A stretch of 64,000 nucleotides of DNA from Polyangiaceae bacterium. Its GTDB lineage: Bacteria; Myxococcota_A; Polyangia; Polyangiales; Polyangiaceae. Where the stretch lies: contig JACKEB010000011.1 in the NCBI GenBank assembly GCA_020633205.1, positions 1,160,501 through 1,224,500 of the forward strand, read 5' to 3'. Below, in pieces: positions 35,671-45,241 of the stretch. The position numbers and the translations under genes were made by a program. Below the pieces are notes generated by a model. The model was given only the letters and a program-made list of their open reading frames with translations. It ran no database searches and was not told the DNA's origin. Positions within the stretch are counted from its first letter, which is position 1. Every line of letters starts with the position of its first letter.

Positions 35671-37302
35671 ATGCCGACGACGCCGCTGACGGATCCCTCC
35701 TGGGACCAGACCGAGGAAGGCCGCGCCTTCCTGCAGCAGCGCGTCTTGGTCTTTGCGCGGTTCGGTTTCGCCCTCGGCTTTGGCTATTGGCTCCTGCGAG
35801 CCGTTCTGGTGCTCAGCCAGAAGATGGGGCTCATCCTCCACCCGTCGATGATCGCGCACCTCGCCGGCGCGCTGTCTTACCTATTCCTTGGTCTCTTCAT
35901 GCTGCGGGGCAAGCCCAGCGTGTCGACGATCCGCACCGCGGAGGCGTCGGCGTTGCTCGCCAATGCGCTGGCTTACGAGGTGATGGGTTACTACATCCCT
36001 GTTGCCGCGGGGAATGGACAGATCATGGCGCTGGCCTTGACCCTGGGTTTTGCGGCGCGCTCGATCTTCGTGCCTAGCCCCGCGCGCGTGACGGCGCTCT
36101 TGTGCGGCGTGGCAGGCTTGCCGCTCTTGCTTGTCGTCTACTACGGCTCGATCAAGGACCCGACGGTGCTCAAGGCGCTGCAGGCCGCCGCTGGCGCTTA
36201 TGGTCCTGCTCCAAGCCTCGAGAAGTTCGCCATCGGACAAGTATTAGCGATTGGCGCCTGGTGGATTGGCACGCTCGCGCTGTGTACGATGTCCTCCAAG
36301 ATCGTGTACGGGCTCCGCCACGAGGTGCAAGCCGCGCGGAAACTTGGACAGTACACCTTGGAGCGCAAGCTGGGTGAGGGCGGCATGGGCGCTGTCTATC
36401 GCGCGCGCCACGCGATGCTGCGGCGACCCACCGCCATCAAGCTCTTGCTGCCAGATCGCGCCGGGGCCGCGAACCTCAAGCGCTTCGAGCGTGAGGTGCA
36501 GCTGACCGCGGAGCTCACTCACCCCAACACGATCACGATCTTCGACTACGGGCGGACGCCAGACGGGTTGCTCTACTACGCGATGGAGCTCCTGGAGGGC
36601 GCGAACCTGGAGACGATCGTCAAGCGCACCGGGCCGATGCCGCCCTCGCGCGTCGTGCATGTGCTCAATCAGGTCGCCGGTTCGCTTGCAGAGGCCCACG
36701 ACCGCAATTTGATTCACCGTGACGTCAAGCCGGCGAACATCCTGCTCTGTGTGCGCGGTGGGCGACCCGACGTGGCAAAGGTGGTCGACTTTGGCTTGGT
36801 GAAGGTGCTCGACAAGGACGACCCCAGCGCGACACGTAGCGACATCGTCGCCGGCACGCCGCTCTTCCTGGCGCCGGAGTCGATCAGCAATCCGGAGAAG
36901 GTCGACGCGCGCAGCGACCTGTATTCCCTAGGCTGTGTAGCGTTCTTCTTGCTGACGGGGCGCCAAGTCTTCGAGGGCAACACGACGGTGGAGATCTGCG
37001 CGCATCACCTGCACACGCAGCCGGAGCCGCCGAGCCAGTTCATCAAAGGTATCCCCGAGGAACTGGATGAGGTCGTGATGCAGCTCCTGGAGAAGGAACA
37101 GTCAAAGCGTCCGAGCTCCGCGCATGTACTACTGCGCCGCTTGGATCAGGCAGGGCTCGGCCGCGACTGGACCTTCGGGATGGCCCAGACCTGGTGGGAC
37201 GAGCACGCCGATGAGGTGCTACCCGGAGAGGCCGAAGCGCCCTCGAGCAGCACTCACACCATCGACATCGACATGCTCGCGCGGCGCAATCGGACGCGGT
37301 GA
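35671..37302 (+). CDS. Ser/Thr protein kinase with N-terminal membrane domain
   Basis: The protein is 543 aa. Residues about 25-215 contain six hydrophobic helices forming a membrane sensor or anchor. The kinase domain follows at about 228-495 with GEGGMGAV (235-242), Lys257 (AIK), His-Arg-Asp (Asp351, HRDVKPAN), DFG (373-375) and APE. All catalytic residues are present. The short C-terminal tail (about residues 500-543) is acidic and Ser-rich. This reversed order, membrane domain before kinase, differs from the other two kinases here, which carry their hydrophobic segments after the kinase domain. Substrates are unknown. Confidence 0.92.
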   Translation: MPTTPLTDPSWDQTEEGRAFLQQRVLVFARFGFALGFGYWLLRAVLVLSQKMGLILHPSMIAHLAGALSYLFLGLFMLRGKPSVSTIRTAEASALLANALAYEVMGYYIPVAAGNGQIMALALTLGFAARSIFVPSPARVTALLCGVAGLPLLLVVYYGSIKDPTVLKALQAAAGAYGPAPSLEKFAIGQVLAIGAWWIGTLALCTMSSKIVYGLRHEVQAARKLGQYTLERKLGEGGMGAVYRARHAMLRRPTAIKLLLPDRAGAANLKRFEREVQLTAELTHPNTITIFDYGRTPDGLLYYAMELLEGANLETIVKRTGPMPPSRVVHVLNQVAGSLAEAHDRNLIHRDVKPANILLCVRGGRPDVAKVVDFGLVKVLDKDDPSATRSDIVAGTPLFLAPESISNPEKVDARSDLYSLGCVAFFLLTGRQVFEGNTTVEICAHHLHTQPEPPSQFIKGIPEELDEVVMQLLEKEQSKRPSSAHVLLRRLDQAGLGRDWTFGMAQTWWDEHADEVLPGEAEAPSSSTHTIDIDMLARRNRTR

Positions 37303-37314
37303 GCGGCGAGAGGC

Positions 37315-38263
37315 TCAGTTGACCTTGGTCTGAGCTGACTGTGGTTCGCCATCCAAACCCATCCAGAGCCGCACCGCGAGGAACGGAGCGGGCGCCAAAT
37401 CAATTTGTCGCGCGGCGGGTTCCGCGTTCACGTAGAGATTTATGCCCGGCTGGCCGTCGTCAATCGTCGCGCTGATCCGCCGCAAGAAGGCGTAACCCGC
37501 GTGCAGATCGATATGGAGGAACTTCACCGGAGAGACGTTGAGCGTCGGTCCGGCCTTGATCGCGAAGTACTCGAGGTACAGGTCTTCTACCCCGTAGCTC
37601 GCTTGGTCCAGGTGAAAGCGACTGAAGTCGAGCTCTGATTTCATTCCCGCGCGGAACCACTTGTTGGCGCGGTGCGACACCTCCGCCGCCTTGGGGAGCA
37701 GCGCCTCGACGCGCCACTTGGTATCAACGGTCCAAGCCGCCCGCATCAAGGGCACCAGACTGAAGTCCCCGGTGCTGCGGTCGAAGCCCAACGTCGCGCC
37801 TACGTTGACGCCATCTCCCAGCTCGTACATCGCGAGCACGCGGCCCCACGATCGACCAATCGTCTCGCGACACCGAGCCCGCGAAGTCGCTGGCTAGGCC
37901 CGCGGTGAGAAATCCACCGGTCAACCAGCGCTCGCCGACCCTATGCACCAAGCCGACCTCAGTGACCGGAGCTTGAAGGGCTAGGGAGTGCTCACCATCG
38001 GGGCCGCCAGCGGAAGAGAGCTTGAGGCGTTGATAGGCGAAGCCCGGAAGCAAGATCGTGTTCTTGCCGTCGAGCAACAGCGGAAAGCGCAGGCGCGTGC
38101 TCAGCGAGCGCGAGCCGTACCTCACGTCCGGCGACGCCCCGAGCTCAGTTGCCTCCGCGTAGGCCTCTCCCCGTACGAAGCTCAACGGCTCGAGGGACTG
38201 GGCTACAGCCGAGCTGGCAGCCAGCCACAGCAACGCAACGATGGGCCAAACGCGTCGGGTCAT
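37315..38263 (-). pseudogene. DUF6268-like outer-membrane beta-barrel gene with a frameshift
   Basis: Two overlapping frames form one protein. The upstream frame starts with a signal peptide (MTRRVWPIVALLWLAASSAVAQS) and runs through beta strands to DDWSIVGP. The downstream frame resumes with RVLAMYELGDGVNVGATLGF, then WRVEALLPKAAEVSHRANKWFRAG, typical of DUF6268-type outer-membrane proteins. Removing one C from the CCCC run at 37844-37847 joins them into a 315-aa protein reading SIVGRVLAMYEL. The cause is either a +1 homopolymer mutation or a sequencing error. It is convergent with the kinase gene. Confidence 0.75.
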
Positions 38264-38415
38264 CAAAAACCGGAGTCGGGAGCGCGAGGGAGCGGCGCGC
38301 CTTAGCGGATCTTCTTGGGCGCCTAGCCTCGCGTTGCCAAGCCCGAATCTTGAGCGTGTGTGTGTCGCATCGGTTGCCATCGACTCCGCCTCGGCGACCG
38401 CGATACCGTCTCGGC

Positions 38416-38907
38416 GTGATCCGACGCCGCTGGATACGCACCGAGCAGCCTCATCCTCGAGGCTCGGGCTTTTGGGTCGGACTGCTCTTCGCGGTCATCG
38501 GCATCGGGGTGTGTGTGGCATTCGTCGTTCAGCGGAACGAGCCCGAACACGCCGGCATCTTCGAGTGGGTGAGTATGATCGCGTTCGTCGTGGTGGGTCT
38601 GCTCCTGGTGCGCCGCGGGTTGCGCAAGGGGAACCACGCCAAGTGGCTGCGCGCAAACGGCGAGGTCTGCAGCGCAGCGGTCATCGACGCCCAGCGCACC
38701 GGAGCGGAGGTCGGAGATATTCCGTTGTTCTCCCTCACCCTCGAAGTGGAGGGCGCGACGGGTAAGTACAAGGCGAGTGTGATCGAGCTGTTGCCTCCGG
38801 AGAACGTGGCGCTCGCCGTCGGTTCTCGCGTGCGCGTGCTCGTGAGCCCGCGAGATCCCAAAGACGTCTGGCTCGACGCGGTGGAGTCTTGGCCGACGGG
38901 GACCTAG
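38416..38907 (+). CDS. Small membrane protein, DUF3592-like
   Basis: The protein is 163 aa from a GTG at 38416; the frame is open further upstream but that part has no coding character. Two hydrophobic segments (about residues 18-37 and 47-67) are followed by a soluble beta-rich domain (VCSAAVIDAQRTGAEVGDIPLFSLTLEVE, VGSRVRVLVSPRDPKDVWLDA) resembling DUF3592-type domains. Function is unknown. It ends overlapping the 3' end of the damaged SDR gene by 4 bp. Confidence 0.6.
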   Translation: MIRRRWIRTEQPHPRGSGFWVGLLFAVIGIGVCVAFVVQRNEPEHAGIFEWVSMIAFVVVGLLLVRRGLRKGNHAKWLRANGEVCSAAVIDAQRTGAEVGDIPLFSLTLEVEGATGKYKASVIELLPPENVALAVGSRVRVLVSPRDPKDVWLDAVESWPTGT

Positions 38908-39413
38908 CTGCGGTTGATGCTCACTCCACCGTCGAGCAACAGCGCGGTGCCGGTCGTGAACGACGCGGCATCCAAAGCCAGATAGAGAGCCGACTGAGCA
39001 CTTCGCGCCCGGGAGGCGCGAACAGGGAGGGAGCCTTGGGGGGAGGCGATGCGTTTCAGCGCATGCAGTGACTGCACCATCGCGAGCGCTTCCGGTGTAT
39101 TGGCGACCGTTGCTCCCATGGGTGTATCGGTTCCTCCAGGAAGCAACGCGTTCACTCGTATGCCACTGGGGCCGAACTCCGCCGCCAGCGCCTGAGTCAA
39201 GCCGATGAGGCCGGCCTTGCTCGCGGCGTAACTCGCCATGCCCGGCATGCCTACGGTGTAGCCGACGAACGTCGACGTGAAGATCAGCGAGCAGCTACTC
39301 CCTGAGCCGCGCGCGAGCATCGCTGGCAGCTGATACTTGGCCGCGTAGAAGGCCTTGCCGATACCGGAGCTCGCCCCGGTGACGATCGCGACTTTGTCTT
39401 TTAGCGTGTACAT
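38904..39413 (-). pseudogene. SDR oxidoreductase with internal in-frame deletion
   Basis: The open frame is 169 aa, against about 250 for classical short-chain dehydrogenases. It begins with the nucleotide-binding TGASSGIG and then jumps directly to FYAAKYQLPAMLARG, which normally lies about 80 residues later. The NNAG motif and three or four beta strands are missing. The catalytic YAASK and the C-terminal GTALLLDGGVSI are present. An extra ten or so residues (ASPQGSLPVRASRARSAQ) sit near the C-terminus where a perfect hairpin is found. The protein is probably inactive. The frame is still open, so the damage is deletion and insertion rather than frameshift. Confidence 0.75.
39002..39022. repeat. 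Palindrome inserted in the SDR remnant
   Basis: TTCGCGCC-CGGGA-GGCGCGAA is a perfect 8-bp inverted repeat with a 5-nt loop. It lies in the extra segment of the SDR remnant absent from typical family members, so it looks like a small palindromic insertion. Confidence 0.55.
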
Positions 39414-39536
39414 CTTGCCTCCAGTGCTTGCCGCGCGGATGTGTTGCGGCTTCAGGAGGTGTTTGAACCACGGCGAGCCAGTCCGTGCTGGCCGGATCCG
39501 GACGTGGCAGCGAAGTTTCGTCGAATGAGCTGACGT

Positions 39537-40274
39537 TCAGCGCGGCAGTGGTTCACCGCTGCAGGGCTGACCCATCGCGGTGCCTTCGGCGTATTGCACC
39601 AGGCGCTTGGCGTCCACGCGAGTGCCTTCCAAGGTGGCGTCCCATACCGCGAGGAAGCGGCAATGGATGCCGCGCTCGGTCTCGTGGCTGACGCCGTAGG
39701 CGCGGAGCCGCCAGCCAGCGTCTGCTTGGTGGAGGCCTACTGCGTGGCGTTTGAGCGCGGGCCCCGCTGCGGGCCAGCTGCCTTCAATCACAGGCGCGTC
39801 CATGGTCGGTTGCACCACGAGGCGCCGCATCAGCTCGGCGTGGAGCCAGGCTGAGGCTTCATCCGCGTTGCTCGCTGGTGCTGGCATCACGATCGGATCC
39901 GTGGTTGGCCACGACTCGCCGTCGACGTACACATGAGCGCCGAGCATCATTCCCGGCGTTGGTACGTCGGTGCAGCAAGGGTCAGCTTCGTGGGCCAGCG
40001 CAAGCAGCTGATGGCCAGCGATGTCCGCCTTGAGGTACGTATAGGCTCTATCTCCACATGGAGGCAGCTCGGGGTGCTCCATGCGAAGTTGGGCTTCATC
40101 TGTCGAGCCGCAAAAGGCTTGAACGGGGCTCTGCCGCGGCACCAACGAGGCTGCGTCCACGTCGTCGGCGCTGAGCGCGCCCGAGCCGCCGCCACAGCCT
40201 GTCAGCGCAGCGGAAAGCACGGCAGCAGAAGCCGCAGCATTCAGGGCGCTGAGCATGCTCTGAGCGCGCGCCAT
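39537..40274 (-). CDS. Hypothetical lipoprotein, 245 aa
   Basis: The ATG at 40274 gives a lipoprotein signal ending in LTGC (SAAVLSAALTGCGGGSG). The mature protein has several Cys (QAFCGS, PPCGDRAY, DPCCTDVP, IHCRFLAV, GQPCSGE) likely to form disulfides. I do not recognise the family. The frame open to 40502 overlaps thyX and is not used. It starts 4 bp after the thyX stop, so it is likely co-transcribed, though no functional link is obvious. Confidence 0.7.
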   Translation of the reverse strand: MARAQSMLSALNAAASAAVLSAALTGCGGGSGALSADDVDAASLVPRQSPVQAFCGSTDEAQLRMEHPELPPCGDRAYTYLKADIAGHQLLALAHEADPCCTDVPTPGMMLGAHVYVDGESWPTTDPIVMPAPASNADEASAWLHAELMRRLVVQPTMDAPVIEGSWPAAGPALKRHAVGLHQADAGWRLRAYGVSHETERGIHCRFLAVWDATLEGTRVDAKRLVQYAEGTAMGQPCSGEPLPR

Positions 40275-40278
40275 CGCG

Positions 40279-41283
40279 TCAGTGTTTAGGCTTGTCCACG
40301 CTGGGCACCGCCTGGGCGAACCGCTCAGCGAAGGTCTCGGCGCTGCGGGCGCTGGCGAGGTCCAGCTCGAAGTCGGGGACGGCCTTCGGTGAAAGCTTGG
40401 TGAATAGCTCCGCAACTTCCCGTGTGGAAAATCCGAGCTCAGCAAGCGCCTTGCCGTCGAGCTTTCCGCCTGAGGAACTGAGCTCCTCACCCCCAACCCC
40501 AACCAGGCGACGTAGAGCGTCTAGCTCCATACGGCTCACGCGGTCGCCGCACACGTCGTAGTCGATCCAGGCTTCGTAGGAGAGCGGAGCGACGCGCTTC
40601 AGCATGCCCGCCATCACCCGGCCGTACTCCTGGATCTCCCACTGGGCGTGGGAATCGACGCGCAGGGTGAGGAAGTGCAAGAGGTTGTGCAGGTCGATCT
40701 TCCAGTACCACTGGGTGTAGGTCGACAGCGGCAAGTCGATGCGCGCCAGCTCCCGCGCTAGATCTTCCGCGGTCATCCACTCGTACGCCTCGGCGGAGAG
40801 CTTGCGGATCTCGTTCCAGCGACGGAGCGCCTCGTCGTAGGTCTGCTGCTCGACGGCGTTGCCGCTGCGGCCCTGGTTGTTGGCGCGGCTCTGAGTTTGC
40901 AGCTGCTCTTGATCGGGGGTGTAGAAGAGCATCGGCATCAGCGAGTAGCGACCGGAGTACTCATTCACGTTTGCCGTGCGGTGACGGATCCACTGCCGCG
41001 CGATGAACATGGGCATGCAGCAGTGGAACTTCAGCTCCACCATTTCGCTTGGCGTGGTGTGCTTGTGACGACGCAGGTAGCGCAGGAGCCCGCGAGTCTG
41101 GCTCTGCTTGCGGGTGCCGTAGCCGTAGCTCACCCGCGCGGCGCGCTCGATGCACTCGTCGGTGCCCATGTAGTCCACCAACGCCACGAAGCCGTGATCG
41201 AGCACCGGGAAATACTTGCCGAGGATCTCTTCGGCAGCAGGCGCGGTGGGACGGGCGGTGGTGTGAGTGGGCGCTTCGCTCAT
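40279..41283 (-). CDS. thyX: Flavin-dependent thymidylate synthase
   Basis: The protein is 334 aa from ATG 41283 with GGAGG 4 bp upstream. It methylates dUMP to dTMP using methylenetetrahydrofolate and reduced FAD. The ThyX motif RHR-x7-S is seen as RHRTANVNEYSGRY, and the helices HNLLHFLTLRVDSHAQWEIQ match the family. The C-terminal 70 residues (from about LVGVGGEELSSSGG) extend beyond many ThyX proteins and have no known domain. A thyA homologue is not seen in the window. Confidence 0.95.
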   Translation of the reverse strand: MSEAPTHTTARPTAPAAEEILGKYFPVLDHGFVALVDYMGTDECIERAARVSYGYGTRKQSQTRGLLRYLRRHKHTTPSEMVELKFHCCMPMFIARQWIRHRTANVNEYSGRYSLMPMLFYTPDQEQLQTQSRANNQGRSGNAVEQQTYDEALRRWNEIRKLSAEAYEWMTAEDLARELARIDLPLSTYTQWYWKIDLHNLLHFLTLRVDSHAQWEIQEYGRVMAGMLKRVAPLSYEAWIDYDVCGDRVSRMELDALRRLVGVGGEELSSSGGKLDGKALAELGFSTREVAELFTKLSPKAVPDFELDLASARSAETFAERFAQAVPSVDKPKH

Positions 41284-41522
41284 GGTTCCTCCGAAGCTCA
41301 CCGGGGCGCTCAACAGGCGTTCGCGCGGCGAGTCGCGGGACCGTACTGAGCGCATGCGCTCCGTGCAATCACTGGCGCGCCTGACGTCACGTCAGCCGGG
41401 TCGACGTAGCGAAACGCGCGCAAAGTCCCGAGGGGCGCAACAAAGCGCAGCGAAACCCAGTGTTTGCCTGGCGCCGGGCGATGGGCGAAGTAGCATGCCA
41501 GGCGATGGTGGGACGCGAGCGC

Positions 41523-44500
41523 ATGCTTCGCAGCGGTGTGTTTCTGAGCGGCGTCGTCGGGCTCGCGCTGCTCGGCGGCGTCGCATGCAACAGCAAGAGC
41601 GCGGGTTGGAGCACCGCGGCGCCGAACACGGAACAGGGCAAAGCCAAGAAGGCGCCGCGCTGGGTCACGCCGGCGCGCATGGTGGTGCTGCCAGAAGGCC
41701 GTGAGTCGAGTTACCAAGAACGCGACGTCGACGGCAGCCTGCGCATCATCGCCTACGGGCTCCGCATGCTGGAGCACCAGGACGGCAGCCTCGAGGTCGC
41801 CGAGCAGACGATTCCTGATCGCTTGAACGTGAAGCCGCTGGAGTTGCCGCCGCGCCTGGGTGGCGGCTTTGTCTTCTACTCGAGCGGCTCCCGCAGCCTG
41901 TTCTGGACCTCGAAGACCTGGCTCGGCAAGTTGAAGCCCGCTGCAAGTTTCTCTGCGGATATTAACTGGGTGACGCCAGGCTTCGACCGCATCTACCTCA
42001 GCACTTCGAGCAGCAACGAGATCCTGGCGGTGGATCCCGTGACCTGGCAGCCGACGGATCTGGGGCCGCTGCCTCCGGCGCCCGGCTATGGCACGATGGC
42101 GTTCGCCGGAGAGTGGGTTGCTGCGGTGGAGTCCGACGTGCGCGGCGTGCTGATCACGCTGGACGCCGGCGCGAGCTGGCGTCCGCTCGAGGTGAACACG
42201 CCTCCGTCGCCGATCAGCGTTCAGGACGACAAGATCTCCATCAACTCCTACGCTGGGCGCATGTTGCTTGATTCCGCGGGGCAATTGGAGATGTTGGGGC
42301 GCTCTGGGGACGACACGGCGTTCAAGGGCGCGGTCAAGTCTGCGCTCCCCGACTGGGCGGAGATGCAGCAAGGGGGCGACGTCGAAGTCCAGGAACGACA
42401 GGAGCGCCCGCTGGGAGACAATGCGCTACGTGTCGCTGCCCTCGGCGGCTGGCCCGACACCAAAGATAGCGCCGTGGTCATGGCCCAGGGCAATGTCGCG
42501 CGAGTGCGCCTCAGCGACGGCAAGCTGCTCGACGTCAAACGTGATGCGTACGCCGGGGCGGCCACCTGTCAGGGCGCGCAGGTCGGGGTTGGCATCGGCT
42601 TCATCTGCGGCGACCCCGCGGGTCAGAGCGTGGTCTACTCGGTGAGTCCGAGCCTCGAGCTCACGCCCATCGTGTCCTTCTCCGAGCCACGCTACATCGC
42701 CGCGTCGGGCACCGGCGGCCTGGTGATCCGCGGCGGTTGCAAAGAAGGCTCTTCTTCAGCGCAGGCAGGGGCGACCTCGTATTGTATCCGCTCGGCAAAG
42801 GGCAAGCTGCGCGAGGTGCGCGTGCGTGGGGATCGCGGCGTGGAGCGCGTGGTCTCCCTGCAAGATGGGCGCGTCGCCGTCGTGGTACCGCCGCGCCTCG
42901 GTGCGCCCGGCACGCTGCTCTTGATCGCGGAAGACGGCAGCAACAAGGCTCTCAAGCTGCGCTACAAGGAGATGGAGGCCTCCACCAAGACGCTGCTCAA
43001 GAAGGGCCTTTGGCTCGACGGCCTGACTGAACGCGTGGTGAAGCGCGACAAGAAGAAGGTGCACGTGCTCGCTGGCTGGGTCGCCGGTGGTGGGCCGTTC
43101 GTCGGCGTGCAGATCGATCTGGATGGCAAGGTCGCCGCGGGTGAGATCATCAGCGAAGACATCGATCGCAGCTTGCTCTCCGGGCGCTTCGGTTTGGCGA
43201 TCGGGCGCGGTGGTCTGCTGCGGGAGACGATCGACGGTGGCTTCAGCTGGTCGGAGGTCGCGGTCCCGCCGTCTTTCGGCGATCGCTCGTCACCCGTACC
43301 GCGCCTCGGCGACCCCGGCGGGCGCAGCGCCCGAGGTTGCTCGCCAGTGGGCTGCGCGTTCGGCACCTGGCTGCGCGTCGGCTGGCAAGGCCGCCCAGTG
43401 GACGAAGCAGACCAGAAGCTCGCGGAGCTCCCCGAGCGGGTGAGCTTGCCATCGAAGAGCGGTAGCCGTTGGACGTTGGAGTGTACGCCGGCGGGGCCCG
43501 TCTCCGTGGCAGGGGCGGACGCTGTGAAGTCCGCGCCGCAGCGTCCAGCACCGCCAGGGGTTGCGGGCGCGATGGCCTTCAGTCCGTTGCCCTATGGATA
43601 CGGTTCCGCGATGCCCACGGCGGAGACGTTGACGTCGAGCGCTTGGACGCCGTTCCTCGGGGTCAAGGCGCCGAACAAGGGCGCCGCCGAGCTCGGCTTC
43701 GACTTCGGGAACGACAGCTACGAAACGCGCATGCGCGCCTACGCCTGGGGCCCGCGAGGGAAAGAGTGGAGCCGGCTCTCTCGCTGGGTGATTCGTGTGG
43801 AGGACCCGTTCTCCCTCAGCGCGCCGGTTTGGAACACGGCAGTCGCGCGCCCCGATTGGCCCGATCCGGTCTCTGCCGCGATGAGCTTCGGTCAGCTCAC
43901 ACGCTGGGGCGGCTACTCGACCTGGCGCTTCGAGCCAGAGCCGCGCGACGACGCCGGGCTCCTGGTGCTCAACGTGCGCGGAACGCAGACGGCGTATGTC
44001 CTCGAGCGCGACCGCGCGCCGCTCCCGCTTCAAGGCAGCGCGATGTGGGCGCTGAATCAGGTATCGGGCGTGGTGAAGGTGCAAGGCACCTGGTACTTCG
44101 GCTCAACCATCAACAGCCAGGCGTTCCGCATCTATCGTCTGAACGGCGACGAGCTCGACTACTTTGCGGACTACCCGATGCGCCCCGGCAGCGTCTCCCA
44201 AGGGGTGCAGCTGGTGAAGAGCACCCAGGGCGATGCCCTCGGCATCTTGACCAAGGTCAGCCCGCTGCGTGGCAGCGAGAGCCGTTGGTATGTGTTCCCT
44301 GTGGATACGCAATCCAAGGACGCAGGGGAGCCCCTGGAGATCAGCTCTGAGTTGCTCGGCGCCACGCCACGGCGCTGCGGCCCCGAGGACGAAGGCTGGT
44401 CGATCGTCTCTGAGCCGCCGGTGCAGCCGTACCTTCAGCTCGACGGCACCCGCGCCGCAGGCTCCCGTGTGCAAGCGAAGTTCATCGCCGATGCGGGGGG

Positions 44501-44651
44501 CCTGTGCGTGGAAGCTTTGGCGGCCACCACCAGCAACGGGCGAGCGATGGACGGCGTCAAGGCGGTCCCCGCGGCACCTTCCAGCGTGGGCCTTGCCCTC
44601 AGCGAGCGGGGTGGCGGCGAGGGTCGCTGGGCCTTCCGCTGCAAGCTATAG
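41523..44651 (+). CDS. Large hypothetical lipoprotein, beta-propeller-like
   Basis: The protein is 1042 aa from ATG 41523; an ATG at 41505 adds six residues. The signal ends in LLGGVAC. The mature chain is rich in beta strands with Trp/Asp-containing turns recurring in propeller-like fashion (GVLITLDAGASWRPLEV, ETIDGGFSWSEVAVP and others resemble BNR/sortilin-type Asp-box repeats, S/T-x-D-x-G-x-T/S-W). No catalytic motif is seen. Likely an exported surface protein. It is transcribed alone, divergent from thyX. Confidence 0.72.
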   Translation: MLRSGVFLSGVVGLALLGGVACNSKSAGWSTAAPNTEQGKAKKAPRWVTPARMVVLPEGRESSYQERDVDGSLRIIAYGLRMLEHQDGSLEVAEQTIPDRLNVKPLELPPRLGGGFVFYSSGSRSLFWTSKTWLGKLKPAASFSADINWVTPGFDRIYLSTSSSNEILAVDPVTWQPTDLGPLPPAPGYGTMAFAGEWVAAVESDVRGVLITLDAGASWRPLEVNTPPSPISVQDDKISINSYAGRMLLDSAGQLEMLGRSGDDTAFKGAVKSALPDWAEMQQGGDVEVQERQERPLGDNALRVAALGGWPDTKDSAVVMAQGNVARVRLSDGKLLDVKRDAYAGAATCQGAQVGVGIGFICGDPAGQSVVYSVSPSLELTPIVSFSEPRYIAASGTGGLVIRGGCKEGSSSAQAGATSYCIRSAKGKLREVRVRGDRGVERVVSLQDGRVAVVVPPRLGAPGTLLLIAEDGSNKALKLRYKEMEASTKTLLKKGLWLDGLTERVVKRDKKKVHVLAGWVAGGGPFVGVQIDLDGKVAAGEIISEDIDRSLLSGRFGLAIGRGGLLRETIDGGFSWSEVAVPPSFGDRSSPVPRLGDPGGRSARGCSPVGCAFGTWLRVGWQGRPVDEADQKLAELPERVSLPSKSGSRWTLECTPAGPVSVAGADAVKSAPQRPAPPGVAGAMAFSPLPYGYGSAMPTAETLTSSAWTPFLGVKAPNKGAAELGFDFGNDSYETRMRAYAWGPRGKEWSRLSRWVIRVEDPFSLSAPVWNTAVARPDWPDPVSAAMSFGQLTRWGGYSTWRFEPEPRDDAGLLVLNVRGTQTAYVLERDRAPLPLQGSAMWALNQVSGVVKVQGTWYFGSTINSQAFRIYRLNGDELDYFADYPMRPGSVSQGVQLVKSTQGDALGILTKVSPLRGSESRWYVFPVDTQSKDAGEPLEISSELLGATPRRCGPEDEGWSIVSEPPVQPYLQLDGTRAAGSRVQAKFIADAGGLCVEALAATTSNGRAMDGVKAVPAAPSSVGLALSERGGGEGRWAFRCKL

Positions 44652-45241
44652 CGTTGCTGCTACGCCACCTGATTCAGCGTGAGCATTCCTCTCAGGAGGA
44701 GGCTACTCGCCTACTCCAGCGTACTCGCAACCCAGGCTCGCATTACCGCGCGGACGCCACTTTTGTGGGAGCAGGTGGGCGGGCGCTCGCGTGATGCGAC
44801 GCCGGAGGCGGATTGCACAAATGCAATCCTGACCCAGCGGTTGGGCTGGGCAAGTCGTTGAATCCTTCTCGGCGCGTCCGGTTTCGGTGACGCGCGTTCG
44901 TCAAGTTGTCTCCAATTTGAAATGGTGCAGCCTGCTACGCAGCATTCGCGATCGCTGTCCCCACGTGAGACTTGATTGCTTTTGTGATTCGAGCTTGCTA
45001 CTTCCACCGCGTCCGCGTGGAGCGAGGCTGTCCCCCCCCCGGCCCCTCTGCGCGGACACTTTTTTGTCTCTCGAATTTCGGGGGAGAGAGATACCCGCCC
45101 GCACCCGCGCTCAACCCGTCGCTGCGGTTTCCAGGGCTTTTCCAGCTGTTTTCGTGCAGTTTCCGCGCGTGACTGCGGAACTTGCGCTTGGCGCCAGACA
45201 GCGATCGGCGTTGACGTTGCTGTATTGAAACACCATGCGGC
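44652..45241. other. Long convergent intergenic region
   Basis: No gene is supported in these 590 bp between two converging genes. It holds a hairpin (44810-44829), a run of nine C at 45032-45040, a T6 run, and a weak TCTCTC/GAGAGA stem (45067-45091). Short open frames lack ribosome sites. It is unusually long for a convergent gap in this window and could hide a small RNA or a decayed gene. Confidence 0.5.
44810..44829. repeat. Perfect 8-bp hairpin
   Basis: GGATTGCA-CAAA-TGCAATCC is a perfect 8-bp inverted repeat with a 4-nt loop, 159 bp after the stop of the large lipoprotein gene. There is no T run after it. It could be an RNA structure or a protein-binding site. Confidence 0.5.
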
